64,000 nt of DNA, from contig NZ_AP022589.1 of assembly GCF_010731755.1 (NCBI RefSeq), positions 1,116,001-1,180,000 on the forward strand, written 5' to 3'. Numbering within the stretch: the stretch's first letter is position 1; every line of letters begins with the position of its first letter. Positions 1-10,625 of the stretch are shown here, in pieces. The translations under genes were made by a program, and so were the position numbers. Source of the DNA: Mycolicibacter minnesotensis. GTDB lineage: Bacteria; Actinomycetota; Actinomycetes; Mycobacteriales; Mycobacteriaceae. The notes beneath the pieces were generated by a model. It saw only the letters and a list, made by a program, of their open reading frames with translations, had not been told where the DNA came from and did no database searches.

Positions 1-1525
<1,525 letters not shown>

Positions 1526-1544
1526 CTATGGCACCGTTTTCGGC

Positions 1545-2813
1545 TCAGTCCGGCGCCAGGAATGCCGTCAGGGCCGCCGCGTAGGAGGCCACGTCGCGCG
1601 CACCCATCAGTTCCCTGGCGGAATGCATGGCCAGCTGCGGAGCGCCCACGTCAACGGTGGGAATACCGGTGCTCGCGGCGCTCATCGGGCCGATGGTCGA
1701 TCCGCACGGCAGGTCTGCCCGATGTTCGTAGCGCTGCAGTGCCACCCCCGCCGTTTCGCAGGCCAGCGCGAAGGTGGCGGCGGTGCGACCGTCGGTGGCG
1801 TAGCGCAGGTTGGGCTGCACCTTGAGCACCGGGCCGCCGTTGACCGCGATCTGGTGTCCCGGTTCGTGCCGATCCGGGTAGTTCGGGTGGGTGGCGTGCG
1901 CCATGTCCGCCGAGGCCAGCGTGGAGGAGGTCAGCCGCCGCAGGAAGTCCTCCCGATCGCCACCGGCGGCCAAGGTGATCCGCTCCAGGACACCTCGCAA
2001 CAGATCCGACTGGGCACCATGATCCGAGGTCGACCCGACCTCTTCGTGGTCGAACAACACCAGCACCGGCAGGTGAGGACTGGGGTTGGCGGCGAGCAGA
2101 GCCTCCAGCCCGGCATAGCAGCTGGCCTGATTGTCCAACCGCGGCGCGCTGAGGAACTGCTGACCCACACCGGTCACCGTCGACGGCACCAGGTCGTGAG
2201 TCATCAGGTCGAAGCCCAGCACGTCACGGGGTGCCACGCCGGCGCGTTCCGCGACGTAGCCCAGGAAATCCGGGGACCGCCCATCGCCCCAGACCGCGTT
2301 GACGTGGCGCTGCGGATCCAGTTTGACAGCGGCGCGGTCGTCGGCCAGATGGATCGCCAGCTGCGGCACCCGCAGCATCGGCTCGTCGATACGGACCAAG
2401 TGGTGGCTGATTCCCGCGCCTTGAGAAGGGTCGAGCACCGACAGTCGGCCGCTGATGCCCAGGTCGCGGTCCAGCCAGGAGTTAAGCCAGGCACCGCCGT
2501 AGGGCGCCAAGGCCACCATCTGCCAGCCGGCGACCTCGCGGGCGGGGTGTTGCTTGACCCGCAGGTTCGGGCTGTCGGTATGCGCGCCGATGATCCGGAA
2601 GGGGGTGGCCGGGTTCGCCCCGCCACCATCCCAGGCAATCACCGAACCGGCCCGGACGGTGAAGTACCTACCGGGCGTCGCCGGCCAGCGATCGGTCTCG
2701 GTCACCTCGGTGTAGCCCGCGGCTCGCAGCCGGTCGGCCACGGTCGCGCAGACATGGAACGGCGACGGTGAGGCATCGATGAACTCGCACAATCCGGTTG
2801 CGGTGGCGGCCAT
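1545..2813 (-). CDS. pepC: M18-family metalloaminopeptidase
   Basis: Predicted cytosolic dinuclear-zinc aminopeptidase of 422 residues that trims N-terminal residues, preferentially acidic ones in the family. The metal and catalytic motifs of M18 are visible: [12 protein letters not shown] (His78), [16 protein letters not shown], the [13 protein letters not shown] segment, and the C-terminal [12 protein letters not shown] with a metal-binding His. The ATG at 2813 starts [11 protein letters not shown], which matches the usual start of the family; the open frame extends nine codons further without a better start. It is divergent from the DyP gene with 52 bp between the two starts, and equals the position of Rv0800. 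Confidence 0.93.
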   Translation of the reverse strand: MAATATGLCEFIDASPSPFHVCATVADRLRAAGYTEVTETDRWPATPGRYFTVRAGSVIAWDGGGANPATPFRIIGAHTDSPNLRVKQHPAREVAGWQMVALAPYGGAWLNSWLDRDLGISGRLSVLDPSQGAGISHHLVRIDEPMLRVPQLAIHLADDRAAVKLDPQRHVNAVWGDGRSPDFLGYVAERAGVAPRDVLGFDLMTHDLVPSTVTGVGQQFLSAPRLDNQASCYAGLEALLAANPSPHLPVLVLFDHEEVGSTSDHGAQSDLLRGVLERITLAAGGDREDFLRRLTSSTLASADMAHATHPNYPDRHEPGHQIAVNGGPVLKVQPNLRYATDGRTAATFALACETAGVALQRYEHRADLPCGSTIGPMSAASTGIPTVDVGAPQLAMHSARELMGARDVASYAAALTAFLAPD

Positions 2814-2852
2814 GGGCTCAAGTCTTTCGCATCGGGACACCGATCGGGGCGT

Positions 2853-2858
2853 TAGGGT
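2853..2858 (+). promoter_or_regulatory. Candidate -10 box of a leaderless DyP-encapsulin transcript
   Basis: TAGGGT fits the mycobacterial TANNNT -10 consensus and ends 7 nt before the GTG start at 2866. That spacing would place the transcription start on the GTG itself, which agrees with the lack of a Shine-Dalgarno sequence there. Inference from spacing only. Confidence 0.45.
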
Positions 2859-2865
2859 CGATACT

Positions 2866-3885
2866 GTGCCGTCCGTTCAGCCAGTGACCGCTCCCCTGAC
2901 TTGTGCGGCCATCTTTCTGGTGGCCACCATCGACGAAGGTGGCGAGTCGACCGTGCATGACGCCCTGCCCGACCTGGCAGGTTTCGCTCGCGCTATCGGC
3001 TTCCGCGATCCGACCAAGCGGCTGTCCTTGGTGACCTCGATCGGGTCCGACGCCTGGGCTCGACTGTTCTCCGGGGCCCGGCCGGCACTCCTGCATCCGT
3101 TCGTCGCGCTCACCGGTCCGCGCCACACCGCCCCGTCCACACCGGGGGATCTGCTGTTTCACATCAAAGGCGAAACCATGGACGTCTGCTTCGAGCTGGC
3201 GGGACGGATCGTCAAGGCGATGGCGGGCGCGATCACCGTGGTCGACGAGGTGCACGGTTTTCGGTTCTTCGACAATCGCGACCTGCTCGGCTTCGTCGAC
3301 GGCACCGAGAACCCGGTCGACGACGAAGCCGTAGCGGCTACCGCGATCGGTGACGAGGACCCGGACTTCGCCGGCGGCTCCTACGTGCACATTCAGAAGT
3401 ACGTGCACGACATGGCCGCCTGGGAGGCCCTGCCGGTCACCGAGCAGGAACGGGTGATCGGGCGCACCAAGGCCGACGACATCGAGTTCGACGACGCGGT
3501 CAAGCCCGCCAACTCACACATCGCCCTAAACGTGATCACCGATGCCGACGGCAACGAGTTGGACATCGTGCGGCACAACATGCCTTTCGGGACAGTGGGT
3601 TCCGGCGAGTCAGGGACCTACTACATCGCCTACTCGCGGGACCCGGCGATCACCGAGCAGATGCTGCGCAACATGTTCCTAGGCGATCCACCGGGCAACA
3701 CCGATCGCATCCTGGACTTCTCCACCGCACTCACCGGCGGGCTGTTCTTCACCCCCACCGCCGCCTTCCTCGACGATCCGCCGCCGCCTGCGGGCGCATC
3801 GGTTCCGACCCCCGCTGAGCCCGTGAAGTCCGCCGCCGTTCAAGGCTCACTGCACATCGGCAGCCTGAAAGGAAACTCGCAATGA
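2866..3885 (+). CDS. Dye-decolorizing peroxidase (DyP), encapsulin cargo
   Basis: Haem peroxidase of the B-type DyP family, 339 residues from the GTG at 2866. The family motif GFVDG (residues 142-146, catalytic Asp145), the proximal haem histidine in NSHIALN (His218) and the distal arginine in VRHNMPFG (Arg236) are all seen. After a Pro/Ala-rich linker (303-325) the protein ends in SLHIGSLKG (328-336), the mycobacterial encapsulin-targeting peptide, so it should be packed inside the shell made by the next gene. Its stop overlaps the encapsulin start (ATGA at 3882). It corresponds to Rv0799c. The open frame extends upstream to 2779, but that part overlaps the divergent pepC start and does not look like family sequence. 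Confidence 0.95.
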   Translation: MPSVQPVTAPLTCAAIFLVATIDEGGESTVHDALPDLAGFARAIGFRDPTKRLSLVTSIGSDAWARLFSGARPALLHPFVALTGPRHTAPSTPGDLLFHIKGETMDVCFELAGRIVKAMAGAITVVDEVHGFRFFDNRDLLGFVDGTENPVDDEAVAATAIGDEDPDFAGGSYVHIQKYVHDMAAWEALPVTEQERVIGRTKADDIEFDDAVKPANSHIALNVITDADGNELDIVRHNMPFGTVGSGESGTYYIAYSRDPAITEQMLRNMFLGDPPGNTDRILDFSTALTGGLFFTPTAAFLDDPPPPAGASVPTPAEPVKSAAVQGSLHIGSLKGNSQ

Positions 3886-4679
3886 ACAACCTGTATCGCG
3901 ATCTGGCCCCGGTCACCGAAGCCGCCTGGGCCGACATCGAACAGGAGGCGACCCGAACCTTCAAGCGGCACATTGCCGGACGTCGTGTGGTCGATGTGAG
4001 CGAACCGGCCGGGCCGACTGCCGCCGCGGTGGGCACCGGACGGCTGACCGGCATCGGCGCCCCGGGCGACGGCGTCGAGGCGCATCTGCGCGACAGCAAA
4101 CCGCTTGTGCGCCTGCGGGTTCCGTTCACCTTGTCCCGCGCCGAGATCGACGATGTCGAGCGGGGCTCACAAGATCCCGACTGGGACCCGGTAAAGGCCG
4201 CGGCCAAGAAGCTGGCGTTCGCCGAAGACCGGATCATCTTCGGCGGGTACCCGGCCGCCTCGGTTGAGGGCATCCGCAGCGCCAGCTCGAACGCGGCACT
4301 GCCGTTGCCGGAAGACCCGCGCGGCATCCCGGACGTGATCAGTCAGGCCCTGTCGGCGTTACGCCTGGCCGGCGTGGACGGGCCGTACTCGGTGTTGCTC
4401 TCGGCCGACGCCTACACCAAGGTCGCCGAGACCTCCGATCACGGCTATCCGATCCTGGAGCACCTGAACCGTCTGGTCGACGGGGACATCATCTGGGCCC
4501 CGGCGATCGACGGCGCGTTTGTGCTGACCACCCGAGGCGGCGACTTCGACCTGCGGCTGGGCACCGACGTGGCGATCGGCTATCTGTCCCACGATGCCGA
4601 GAACGTGCAGCTCTACCTACAGGAGACGCTGACCTTCCTGTGCTACACCGCCGAGGCAGCGGTGGCCCTGAACCCCTAG
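3882..4679 (+). CDS. enc: Family 1 encapsulin shell protein
   Basis: Shell-forming protein of 265 residues with the HK97 capsid fold, assembling into a hollow nanocompartment. It starts [20 protein letters not shown], typical of mycobacterial Cfp29, and keeps the later PLVRLRVPFTLSR and EDRIIFGGYPAA segments. The ATGA overlap with the DyP gene implies translational coupling of cargo and shell. Family knowledge: these compartments shield peroxidase activity and are tied to oxidative and acid stress in mycobacteria. Corresponds to Rv0798c. No truncation or unusual composition is seen. Confidence 0.95.
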   Translation: MNNLYRDLAPVTEAAWADIEQEATRTFKRHIAGRRVVDVSEPAGPTAAAVGTGRLTGIGAPGDGVEAHLRDSKPLVRLRVPFTLSRAEIDDVERGSQDPDWDPVKAAAKKLAFAEDRIIFGGYPAASVEGIRSASSNAALPLPEDPRGIPDVISQALSALRLAGVDGPYSVLLSADAYTKVAETSDHGYPILEHLNRLVDGDIIWAPAIDGAFVLTTRGGDFDLRLGTDVAIGYLSHDAENVQLYLQETLTFLCYTAEAAVALNP

Positions 4680-4745
4680 GCAGGGTCCTGTTCGTGCTCG
4701 GCGAAACCACTGCAGCGCTGCGCAATGCGGGCATAGCATGGGCCG

Positions 4746-5687
4746 ATGAGCGACTCGGTCACGCCCGACCAAGCGATGCAGGTAATCCGGGCTGCGGGCG
4801 GCGCGCAGCCCGGCTGCCGCGCACTGCACGCTAAGGGGACGTTGTACCGAGGCACGTTCCAGGCGACGCCCGATGCGCGCACGCTGTCTCGCGCACCGCA
4901 TCTCGACGGGTCTTCGGTCCCCACCCTGATCCGATTCTCGAATGGCTCGGGCAACCCGGCGCAACGAGACGGGGCGCCGGGGGTGCGCGGGATGGCGGTG
5001 AAGTTCACGCTGCCCGACGGATCGACCACCGATGTGTCCACCCAGACTGCGCGGTTGTTCGTCTCCAGTACCCCGGACGGTTTCATCGATCTGTTGCGGG
5101 CCACCCGGCCCGGTCTGACCGCCCCGCTTCGGTTGGCCGGGCATCTCCTCACCCACCCCCGTCTGCTCGGGGCCTTGCCGGTGCTGCGCGCCGCTAACCG
5201 GATCCCGGCAAGCTACGCCACGGTGGAGTATCACGGTTTGCACGCGTTTCGCTGGGTGGCGGCCGACGGCAGCGCCCGCTACGTGCGTTATCACCTGACC
5301 CCGGCCGCCGGAGAGCAGTTTCTGTCCACGTCGGCCGGGGCAGCCCGTGGCGCTGACTTTCTCACCGCGGAGCTGAACGATCGGCTGGCGAACGGGCCGG
5401 TGCGATTCGATTTCCGGGTGCAGATCGCCGGGCCGAGCGACTCGACGGTAGATCCGTCGATGCCTTGGGCGAGCAGCGACTACGCCACGGTGGGCACCAT
5501 AGCCGTCACCGGACTCGACACCGAACGTGAGCGCGGCGACGACATCGTGGTGTTCGACCCGATGCGGGTCACCGAGGGCATCGAGCCTTCCGCCGATCCG
5601 GTGCTCAAGTTTCGAAGCCAAGCCTATTCAGCGTCGGTCAAGCTGCGCACCGGTGTGGATCGCGGCGCTGCGGCACCACCGGCCTGA
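4746..5687 (+). CDS. Catalase-family (SrpA-type) haem peroxidase
   Basis: Mini-catalase of 313 residues, far shorter than full catalases (about 480 or more). Motifs: RALHAKG with the distal histidine (His28), RFSNGSGNP (63-71), and RSQAYSASVKLR with the proximal haem ligand Tyr294 four residues after Arg290. Family members use peroxides with organic donors more than they disproportionate H2O2. It lies 66 bp after encapsulin on the same strand and might be co-transcribed. Its C-terminus (VDRGAAAPPA) does not carry the encapsulin cargo motif, so co-packaging is not supported. No signal peptide is seen. Confidence 0.85.
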   Translation: MSDSVTPDQAMQVIRAAGGAQPGCRALHAKGTLYRGTFQATPDARTLSRAPHLDGSSVPTLIRFSNGSGNPAQRDGAPGVRGMAVKFTLPDGSTTDVSTQTARLFVSSTPDGFIDLLRATRPGLTAPLRLAGHLLTHPRLLGALPVLRAANRIPASYATVEYHGLHAFRWVAADGSARYVRYHLTPAAGEQFLSTSAGAARGADFLTAELNDRLANGPVRFDFRVQIAGPSDSTVDPSMPWASSDYATVGTIAVTGLDTERERGDDIVVFDPMRVTEGIEPSADPVLKFRSQAYSASVKLRTGVDRGAAAPPA

Positions 5688-5739
5688 TCCCGCGGTAAAA
5701 CTCTGGCGATCTCCGACCACCTGCGCGTACTTTCAGACG

Positions 5740-6429
5740 ATGCCAATCAATCGACGCAAGGTCTTGGGCGGAGCAAGCCTGGCCGGCGCCGCAGCCATGA
5801 CCGGCGCCGGTGTCGACCGCGTTATCGCCACCGGAACTCCGAGTTTCCGCACAGGTAAGGAAGAGTCCATGACCGATGATGCGGCCCGCTTTGGCAATCC
5901 CCGCATTCCGTCGGAGACCATCACGACTCAGTCGCACCTGTTTCGACTGGGCGAGCAAGCCAGCAACAACTATGACGGCGGCTCATTCAAGCAGGCCAGC
6001 GAGGACAACTTCCCGATCCTCAAGGGCCAAGAGGCCAGCATCGTGCTGCTGACGCTGGAGCCCGGAGGGATTCGCGAGCCGCACTGGCATCCCAGCGCGT
6101 GGGAGCTCAACATCGTCATCAAGGGCACCGCGGCCTGGCTCGTCATCGACGGAAACGGCAATGACGAGAGCTTTGATCAGCACGTCAACGACGTGGTGTT
6201 TGCACCCCAGGGATCGTTTCACTACTTCGAGAACCGGGGCACCGAAGACTTGACGATCCTGATCATTCAGAACACCAGTGCGCCGGAATCCAAGGACAAC
6301 ATCGGTATCGGCGAGTCCCTGAGCAAGCTGCCGCCGCGGGTGTTGTCGGCGGTGTTCGGCGTTCCCGCCGAGACATTCAAGTCCTTCAAGAAGATCGACA
6401 ACACGATCACCATCCTGCGCGCGCCGTAG
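5740..6429 (+). CDS. Tat-exported single-domain cupin
   Basis: Predicted exported cupin of 229 residues. The N-terminus MPINRRKVLGGASLAG has a twin-arginine motif (Arg5-Arg6) followed by a short hydrophobic stretch, so folded export by Tat is likely. The cupin core shows HWHPSAWELNIVIKG with ligands His115, His117, Glu122 and later His161, a complete HxH-E-H metal set as in bicupin oxalate decarboxylases and oxalate-type cupins. It is 52 bp after the catalase-like gene. Substrate unknown; an oxidase or decarboxylase role is inference. The longer open frame from 5527 overlaps the preceding gene and is rejected in favour of the ATG at 5740. Confidence 0.8.
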   Translation: MPINRRKVLGGASLAGAAAMTGAGVDRVIATGTPSFRTGKEESMTDDAARFGNPRIPSETITTQSHLFRLGEQASNNYDGGSFKQASEDNFPILKGQEASIVLLTLEPGGIREPHWHPSAWELNIVIKGTAAWLVIDGNGNDESFDQHVNDVVFAPQGSFHYFENRGTEDLTILIIQNTSAPESKDNIGIGESLSKLPPRVLSAVFGVPAETFKSFKKIDNTITILRAP

Positions 6430-6449
6430 GCCTGCGCGGCCGGCGGATG

Positions 6450-7124
6450 TCAGGCCGTCAGCACCGCGTCCAGCGCGGAGTAGAACAGCCCCAAACCGTC
6501 GTCGCTGGGACCGGTCAACGCCTCGATGGCATGCTCGGGATGCGGCATGAGCCCGACCACCCGGCCGTTGGCCGAACTCACCCCGGCGATGTCGCGCTGC
6601 GAGCCGTTGATGTTGTCGAGGTAGCGGAACACCACCCGGCCCTCGCCCTCAAGCTCGTCGAGCACGGCTTCGGAGGCCACGTAGCGACCCTCACCAGACT
6701 TCAGCGGCACCAGCAGGTCCGCGTTGTCCTCGAACCGCGAGGTCCACGCCGTGGAGGTGGACGCCACCCGCAGCCACACGTCGCGGCACACGAAGTGCAG
6801 GCCGATGTTGCGGGTCAGCGCACCCGGGAGCAGTCCGGCTTCACACAGCACCTGGAAGCCGTTGCAGATACCCAACACCGGCATGCCTTGTCCGGCCGCC
6901 TTGACGACCTCGCCCATGACGGGGGCGAAGCGGGCGATGGCGCCGGCACGCAGGTAGTCACCGTAGGAGAACCCGCCGGGCACCACCACGGCGTCGACGC
7001 CTTTCAGGTCGGCGTCGGCGTGCCAGAGGCTGACCGGCTCGGCGCCGACCAGCCGGACCGCGCGGGCCGCATCGACGTCGTCCAGAGTGCCGGGAAAGGT
7101 GATGACGCCGACGCGGGCGCTCAC
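6450..7124 (-). CDS. purQ: Phosphoribosylformylglycinamidine synthase subunit PurQ
   Basis: Glutaminase subunit (224 residues) of FGAM synthase, supplying ammonia to PurL. Class I glutamine amidotransferase features: [14 protein letters not shown] oxyanion loop, nucleophile Cys87 in [11 protein letters not shown], and MPHPEHAIE near residue 200 carrying the His-Glu pair. The start overlaps the purS stop (7121-7124, ATGA), so the two are translationally coupled. purL is 4.9 kb away on the same strand, with six genes between, as in H37Rv (Rv0788 to Rv0803). Confidence 0.97.
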   Translation of the reverse strand: MSARVGVITFPGTLDDVDAARAVRLVGAEPVSLWHADADLKGVDAVVVPGGFSYGDYLRAGAIARFAPVMGEVVKAAGQGMPVLGICNGFQVLCEAGLLPGALTRNIGLHFVCRDVWLRVASTSTAWTSRFEDNADLLVPLKSGEGRYVASEAVLDELEGEGRVVFRYLDNINGSQRDIAGVSSANGRVVGLMPHPEHAIEALTGPSDDGLGLFYSALDAVLTA

Positions 7125-7360
7125 GTGGTCTCCCGGGTGACGGTGAAGTCCTCGATCACGGTGTTGGCCAGCAGCGATTCGGCGATCTCGGCGAGTGCGG
7201 CGTCGTCGACAGAGTCGTCGACCTCGAGTTCGAAACGCTTGCCCTGCCGCACGTCCGACACTCCGGCGTGTCCGAGCCGGGAAAGCGCACCGACGATCGC
7301 CTGCCCCTGCGGGTCGAGGATCTCGGCTTTAGGCATCACGTGCACAACCACCCGGGCCAC
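7121..7360 (-). CDS. purS: Phosphoribosylformylglycinamidine synthase subunit PurS
   Basis: Small subunit of 79 residues ([20 protein letters not shown] at the N-terminus), standard for PurS. It bridges PurQ and PurL in the three-subunit enzyme. First gene of a two-gene operon with purQ, overlapping it by 4 bp. It is divergent from the metallo-beta-lactamase-fold gene at 7446 with 85 bp between. Confidence 0.96.
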   Translation of the reverse strand: MARVVVHVMPKAEILDPQGQAIVGALSRLGHAGVSDVRQGKRFELEVDDSVDDAALAEIAESLLANTVIEDFTVTRETT

Positions 7361-7445
7361 GGGTGCTCCCTACTGTCGACGGGGAATCGGTCGGGTCAAC
7401 AATACCGATGCTCGTCGGCGGCGCCGGAGCGCACAATCTTTAGCT

Positions 7446-8084
7446 ATGCAACTGACCCATTTCGGCCATTCCTGCCTGCTCGCCGATTTCGGCGGGACCA
7501 CGGTGCTGTTCGACCCCGGCAACTTCTCCCACGGTTTCGAAGGCATCACCGGGCTGGCGGCCATTCTGGTCACCCATCAGCACCCCGACCACGCCGACAC
7601 CGCGAGGCTTCCGGCCCTGATCGACGCCAATCCCGGTGCTGCGCTCTACGCCGACCCGCAGACCGCTGCGCAGCTCGGACCACCCTGGCGGGCGGTGCAG
7701 GTCGGTGATGCCTTTGACGTCGGTCCGTTGCGGGTGCGCGGGGTAGGCGGGCAGCACGCGGTGATCCATCCGGAGCTGCCGATGATCGACAACATCTCCT
7801 ACCTGGTGGGCGACGCCGGGCACCCGGCCCGGCTGATGCATCCCGGTGACGCGCTGTACGTGCCCGGCGAACCGGTGGACGTGCTTGCCACCCCCGCGGC
7901 GGCGCCGTGGATGAAGATCTCCGAGGCAGTCGACTACCTGCGGGCGGTGGCGCCGCGCGCCGCGGTGCCGATCCATCAGGGCATCATCGCCAGCGAAGCC
8001 CGCGGGATCTATCACGGCCGGCTGGCCGAGATGGGGCACGCCGACTTTCAGGTGCTGCCCCAGGAGAGCGCCGTCTCGATGTGA
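7446..8084 (+). CDS. Metallo-beta-lactamase-fold hydrolase (UlaG-like)
   Basis: Cytosolic metal-dependent hydrolase of 212 residues. It opens MQLTHFGHSCLLADFGG, typical of the UlaG/UPF0173 branch, with the metal motif THQHPDHAD (His44, His46, Asp48, His49) and a later GGQHAVIHPELP stretch. Substrate unknown. It corresponds in place to Rv0786c. The longer frame from 6447 runs antisense through purS and purQ and is an artefact; the ATG at 7446 is chosen on the conserved start. Confidence 0.88.
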   Translation: MQLTHFGHSCLLADFGGTTVLFDPGNFSHGFEGITGLAAILVTHQHPDHADTARLPALIDANPGAALYADPQTAAQLGPPWRAVQVGDAFDVGPLRVRGVGGQHAVIHPELPMIDNISYLVGDAGHPARLMHPGDALYVPGEPVDVLATPAAAPWMKISEAVDYLRAVAPRAAVPIHQGIIASEARGIYHGRLAEMGHADFQVLPQESAVSM

Positions 8085-8104
8085 GAGCTTCCCCTGACGC
8101 CCAA

Positions 8105-8153
8105 CGTGAAGCTGGGTTCACGGTCGATGCCCCACCGTGAAGCCAACTTCACG
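8105..8153. terminator. Two tandem hairpins between convergent genes
   Basis: CGTGAA-GCTGGG-TTCACG (8105-8122) and CGTGAA-GCCAAC-TTCACG (8136-8153) are each perfect 6-bp inverted repeats with 6-nt loops, 13 bp apart. They lie between the convergent stops at 8084 and 8176 and can work on both strands. No U-tract follows, as is usual for mycobacterial terminators. Confidence 0.5.
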
Positions 8154-8175
8154 CTCGGCCGAGGGGCGCGCGGCG

Positions 8176-9831
8176 TCAGGCGATGTCAGCGGCGGCGCCA
8201 CGGCCGGCTGCACGACCGGAGAAGATGCAGCCACCCAGGAACGTGCCCTCCAGCGCCCGATAGCCGTGCACCCCGCCACCGCCGAATCCGGCCACCTCCC
8301 CGGCCGCATACAACCCGTCGATCGGCTTGCCGTCTGCCCCCAGCACACGGGCGTCCAGATCGGTCTCCAAGCCACCCAACGTCTTGCGGGTCAGAATGTG
8401 CAGCTTGACCGCGATCAGCGGACCCGCGGCGGGATCGGTGAGCCGGTGCGGGGCCACCACCCTGCCAATCCGGTCGCCCAGGTAGGCGCGGGCACCGTGG
8501 ATCGCGGTGATCTGGCCGTCCTTGCTGAATCGATTGGCCACCTCGCGGTCGCGTGCGGTGACTTCGGCCTCGACGGCGGCGTAGTCCAACGGGAGCACGT
8601 CGGGCAGGGCGTTCATCGCGGCGACCAGCTCGCGCAGCGACTCCGCGTGTACGAAATCCACGCCGCGGTCGATGAATGCCTGCACCGGCGGGGGCGGCCC
8701 CGACCGGGCCCGTGACGCGGCCAGCTGCCGCAGGCTGCGGCTGGTCAGGTCGGGATTCTGTTCCTGGCCCGACAGCGCGAATTCCTTCTCGATGATCCGC
8801 CGGTTCAGCACAAACCACGTGTAGTCCTGACCGGAGCCGGCGATGTGCTCGAGAGTTCCCAGGGTGTCGAACCCGGGATAGAGCGGCCCGGGCAGCCGCG
8901 CGCCGGCGGCGTCGAGCCACAGTGCTGACGGACCGGGAATGATCCGGATGCCGTGATCCGCCCAGATCGGGTCGTGGTTGGTGATGCCTTCGGTGTAGTG
9001 CCACATCCGGTCCCGATTGATCACCCGGCCGCCGGCCGCTTCAGTAATGCCGATCATCCGGCCATCGACGTGCGCCGGCACCCCGGCCAGCAGCTGCTCA
9101 GGCACCCGGCCCATTCTCGCCGGCCAGTTCTGCCGAACCAGGTCGAGGTTGCCGCCTATCCCGCCGCTGGTGACCAGTACCGCAGATGCACGGAACTCGA
9201 ACTGCCCCACAGTGTTGCGAGACGACGCCACCCCGCGTTGCGCGGCGCTGGGTTCCAGCACGCTCCCCCGCACTCCGGTGACCGCGCCGTCTTCGACGAT
9301 CAGCTCGTCGACGCGGTGCCGGTGCGCGAACCGGACCCGGGAGCGGTCACGCAGCCGGGCCGCGAAGATCTCGACCAGGGCTGGACCGGTACCCCAGGTG
9401 ATGTGGAACCGGGGCACCGAATTTCCGTGGCCGATCGCGCCGTAGCCCCCACGCTCGGCCCAACCCACCAGCGGAAAAAGTTTCAAACCGCGGGCCCGCA
9501 GCCAGCTGCGCTTCTCGCCCGAGGCGAAATCCACATAAGCGTGTGCCCATTGCCGCGGCCAGTAGTCCTCGGGCCGGTCGAAGCCCGCAGTGCCCAGCCA
9601 GTCCTGCAGCGCCAGTTCGTGACTGTCGCGAACCCCGAGGCGGCGCTGTTCGGGACTGTCGACCAGGAAGAGTCCACCGAACGACCAGAACGCCTGGCCG
9701 CCGAGGTTGGCACTGTTCTCCTGGTCGACGATGAGCACTCGCAGGCCGCGCTCCGCAAGTTCGCAGGCCGCCACCAGACCTGCCAGACCTGCCCCGACGA
9801 CGATGGCATCGGCGTCCGCCTTAGCGTTCAT
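8176..9831 (-). CDS. FAD-binding dehydrogenase (fumarate reductase/KstD-like)
   Basis: Flavoprotein of 551 residues. The N-terminus has a Rossmann motif VVGAGLAGLVAACELAERG (11-29) for FAD, followed by QENSANLGGQAFWSFGG; the C-terminus GLYAAGEVAGFGGGGVHGYRALEG closes the FAD site. The family covers succinate dehydrogenase-like and 3-ketosteroid-dehydrogenase-like enzymes, so a steroid or other CH-CH oxidation is possible but the substrate is unknown. Corresponds to Rv0785. The ATG at 9831 (MNAKADADAIVVG) is chosen over the longer frame to 9966, which overlaps the next gene. Confidence 0.85.
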   Translation of the reverse strand: MNAKADADAIVVGAGLAGLVAACELAERGLRVLIVDQENSANLGGQAFWSFGGLFLVDSPEQRRLGVRDSHELALQDWLGTAGFDRPEDYWPRQWAHAYVDFASGEKRSWLRARGLKLFPLVGWAERGGYGAIGHGNSVPRFHITWGTGPALVEIFAARLRDRSRVRFAHRHRVDELIVEDGAVTGVRGSVLEPSAAQRGVASSRNTVGQFEFRASAVLVTSGGIGGNLDLVRQNWPARMGRVPEQLLAGVPAHVDGRMIGITEAAGGRVINRDRMWHYTEGITNHDPIWADHGIRIIPGPSALWLDAAGARLPGPLYPGFDTLGTLEHIAGSGQDYTWFVLNRRIIEKEFALSGQEQNPDLTSRSLRQLAASRARSGPPPPVQAFIDRGVDFVHAESLRELVAAMNALPDVLPLDYAAVEAEVTARDREVANRFSKDGQITAIHGARAYLGDRIGRVVAPHRLTDPAAGPLIAVKLHILTRKTLGGLETDLDARVLGADGKPIDGLYAAGEVAGFGGGGVHGYRALEGTFLGGCIFSGRAAGRGAAADIA

Positions 9832-9850
9832 GGCGTCCCAGGGTAACGAC

Positions 9851-10564
9851 TCAGGCGCTGAGCTCCGCGCCCACATCGACCACCGGCAGCGGCCAGCGGT
9901 AGCGCTCCGGTCGGCAACCGTGCCCCAGCGCGGTGTCCACTGCCTCCAACATCGCCTCGGCAACACCCGGTTTGCTCAACTGGCGGGCACCGACCGACAG
10001 ACGCACTACACCGTCGCGACGCGCGATGCGATCGGTGGTCGCCACCACCATGCGGCACCACCACGGCGTGGTGAGAAAACCAGCACCGACACCGATCACC
10101 CGGGCCCGCTCGGTGTGGCCCACGACCAGGTCGGTGACGCCGTGCAGACCGGCCAGAAGCCTGAAGCCGTTGCGCGGCAAGGCTCTCACCGTCCCCTCCG
10201 ACACGGTCCACCCGGGCGCGGCGAACAGGCGGGTACGCAACCCCAGATGCTCCAGCACGCGATCGGCGCCCAGCAGTCGCAGATTGGCCTCATGGGCGGG
10301 CAGCGTGGCGAATTCGCCGCGGCGCCGCTTGGTGGCGGCCTCATCGAAGCCGTGCAACACGATGGCGGCGCCGCCGGCGCGCCGCTGTGTCAGCCAGTCG
10401 ACCGTGCCGGGGTCGCGGTCGAGGCGGTAGTCGGCGCCCAGCCGCGGCGCCACCAGCAGCGACACGCCCACTCCCCGGCTGTCCAGCTGCGCGCAGAACG
10501 CCGCAGCTTCGTCACGGGTGTGCGCGCCGATCCCGGAGACGGAGACGATCAGTTGTCCGGTCAC
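9851..10564 (-). CDS. DUF2334/polysaccharide-deacetylase-like protein
   Basis: A 237-residue protein with a carbohydrate-deacetylase-like NodB fold signature: an early LIVSVSGIGAHTRDE segment, IVLHGFDE (metal-binding His likely), and LFAAPGWTVSEGT. It resembles DUF2334 proteins, common in mycobacteria beside the FAD dehydrogenase gene. No signal peptide. It ends 19 bp before the start of that gene and is probably co-transcribed with it. Activity unproven; some canonical NodB residues cannot be assigned by eye. Confidence 0.7.
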   Translation of the reverse strand: MTGQLIVSVSGIGAHTRDEAAAFCAQLDSRGVGVSLLVAPRLGADYRLDRDPGTVDWLTQRRAGGAAIVLHGFDEAATKRRRGEFATLPAHEANLRLLGADRVLEHLGLRTRLFAAPGWTVSEGTVRALPRNGFRLLAGLHGVTDLVVGHTERARVIGVGAGFLTTPWWCRMVVATTDRIARRDGVVRLSVGARQLSKPGVAEAMLEAVDTALGHGCRPERYRWPLPVVDVGAELSA

Positions 10565-10625
10565 CCCATCAGTGTGACCACCGCAGGTGTCCGGCCGGTG
10601 ACGTCGAGGAAGACGTCAGCTGGCG

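Noticed and set aside
4746..6429. Catalase-like protein and cupin as encapsulin cargo
   Set aside because: Their C-termini (GAAAPPA and NTITILRAP) lack the [13 protein letters not shown] targeting peptide seen on DyP.
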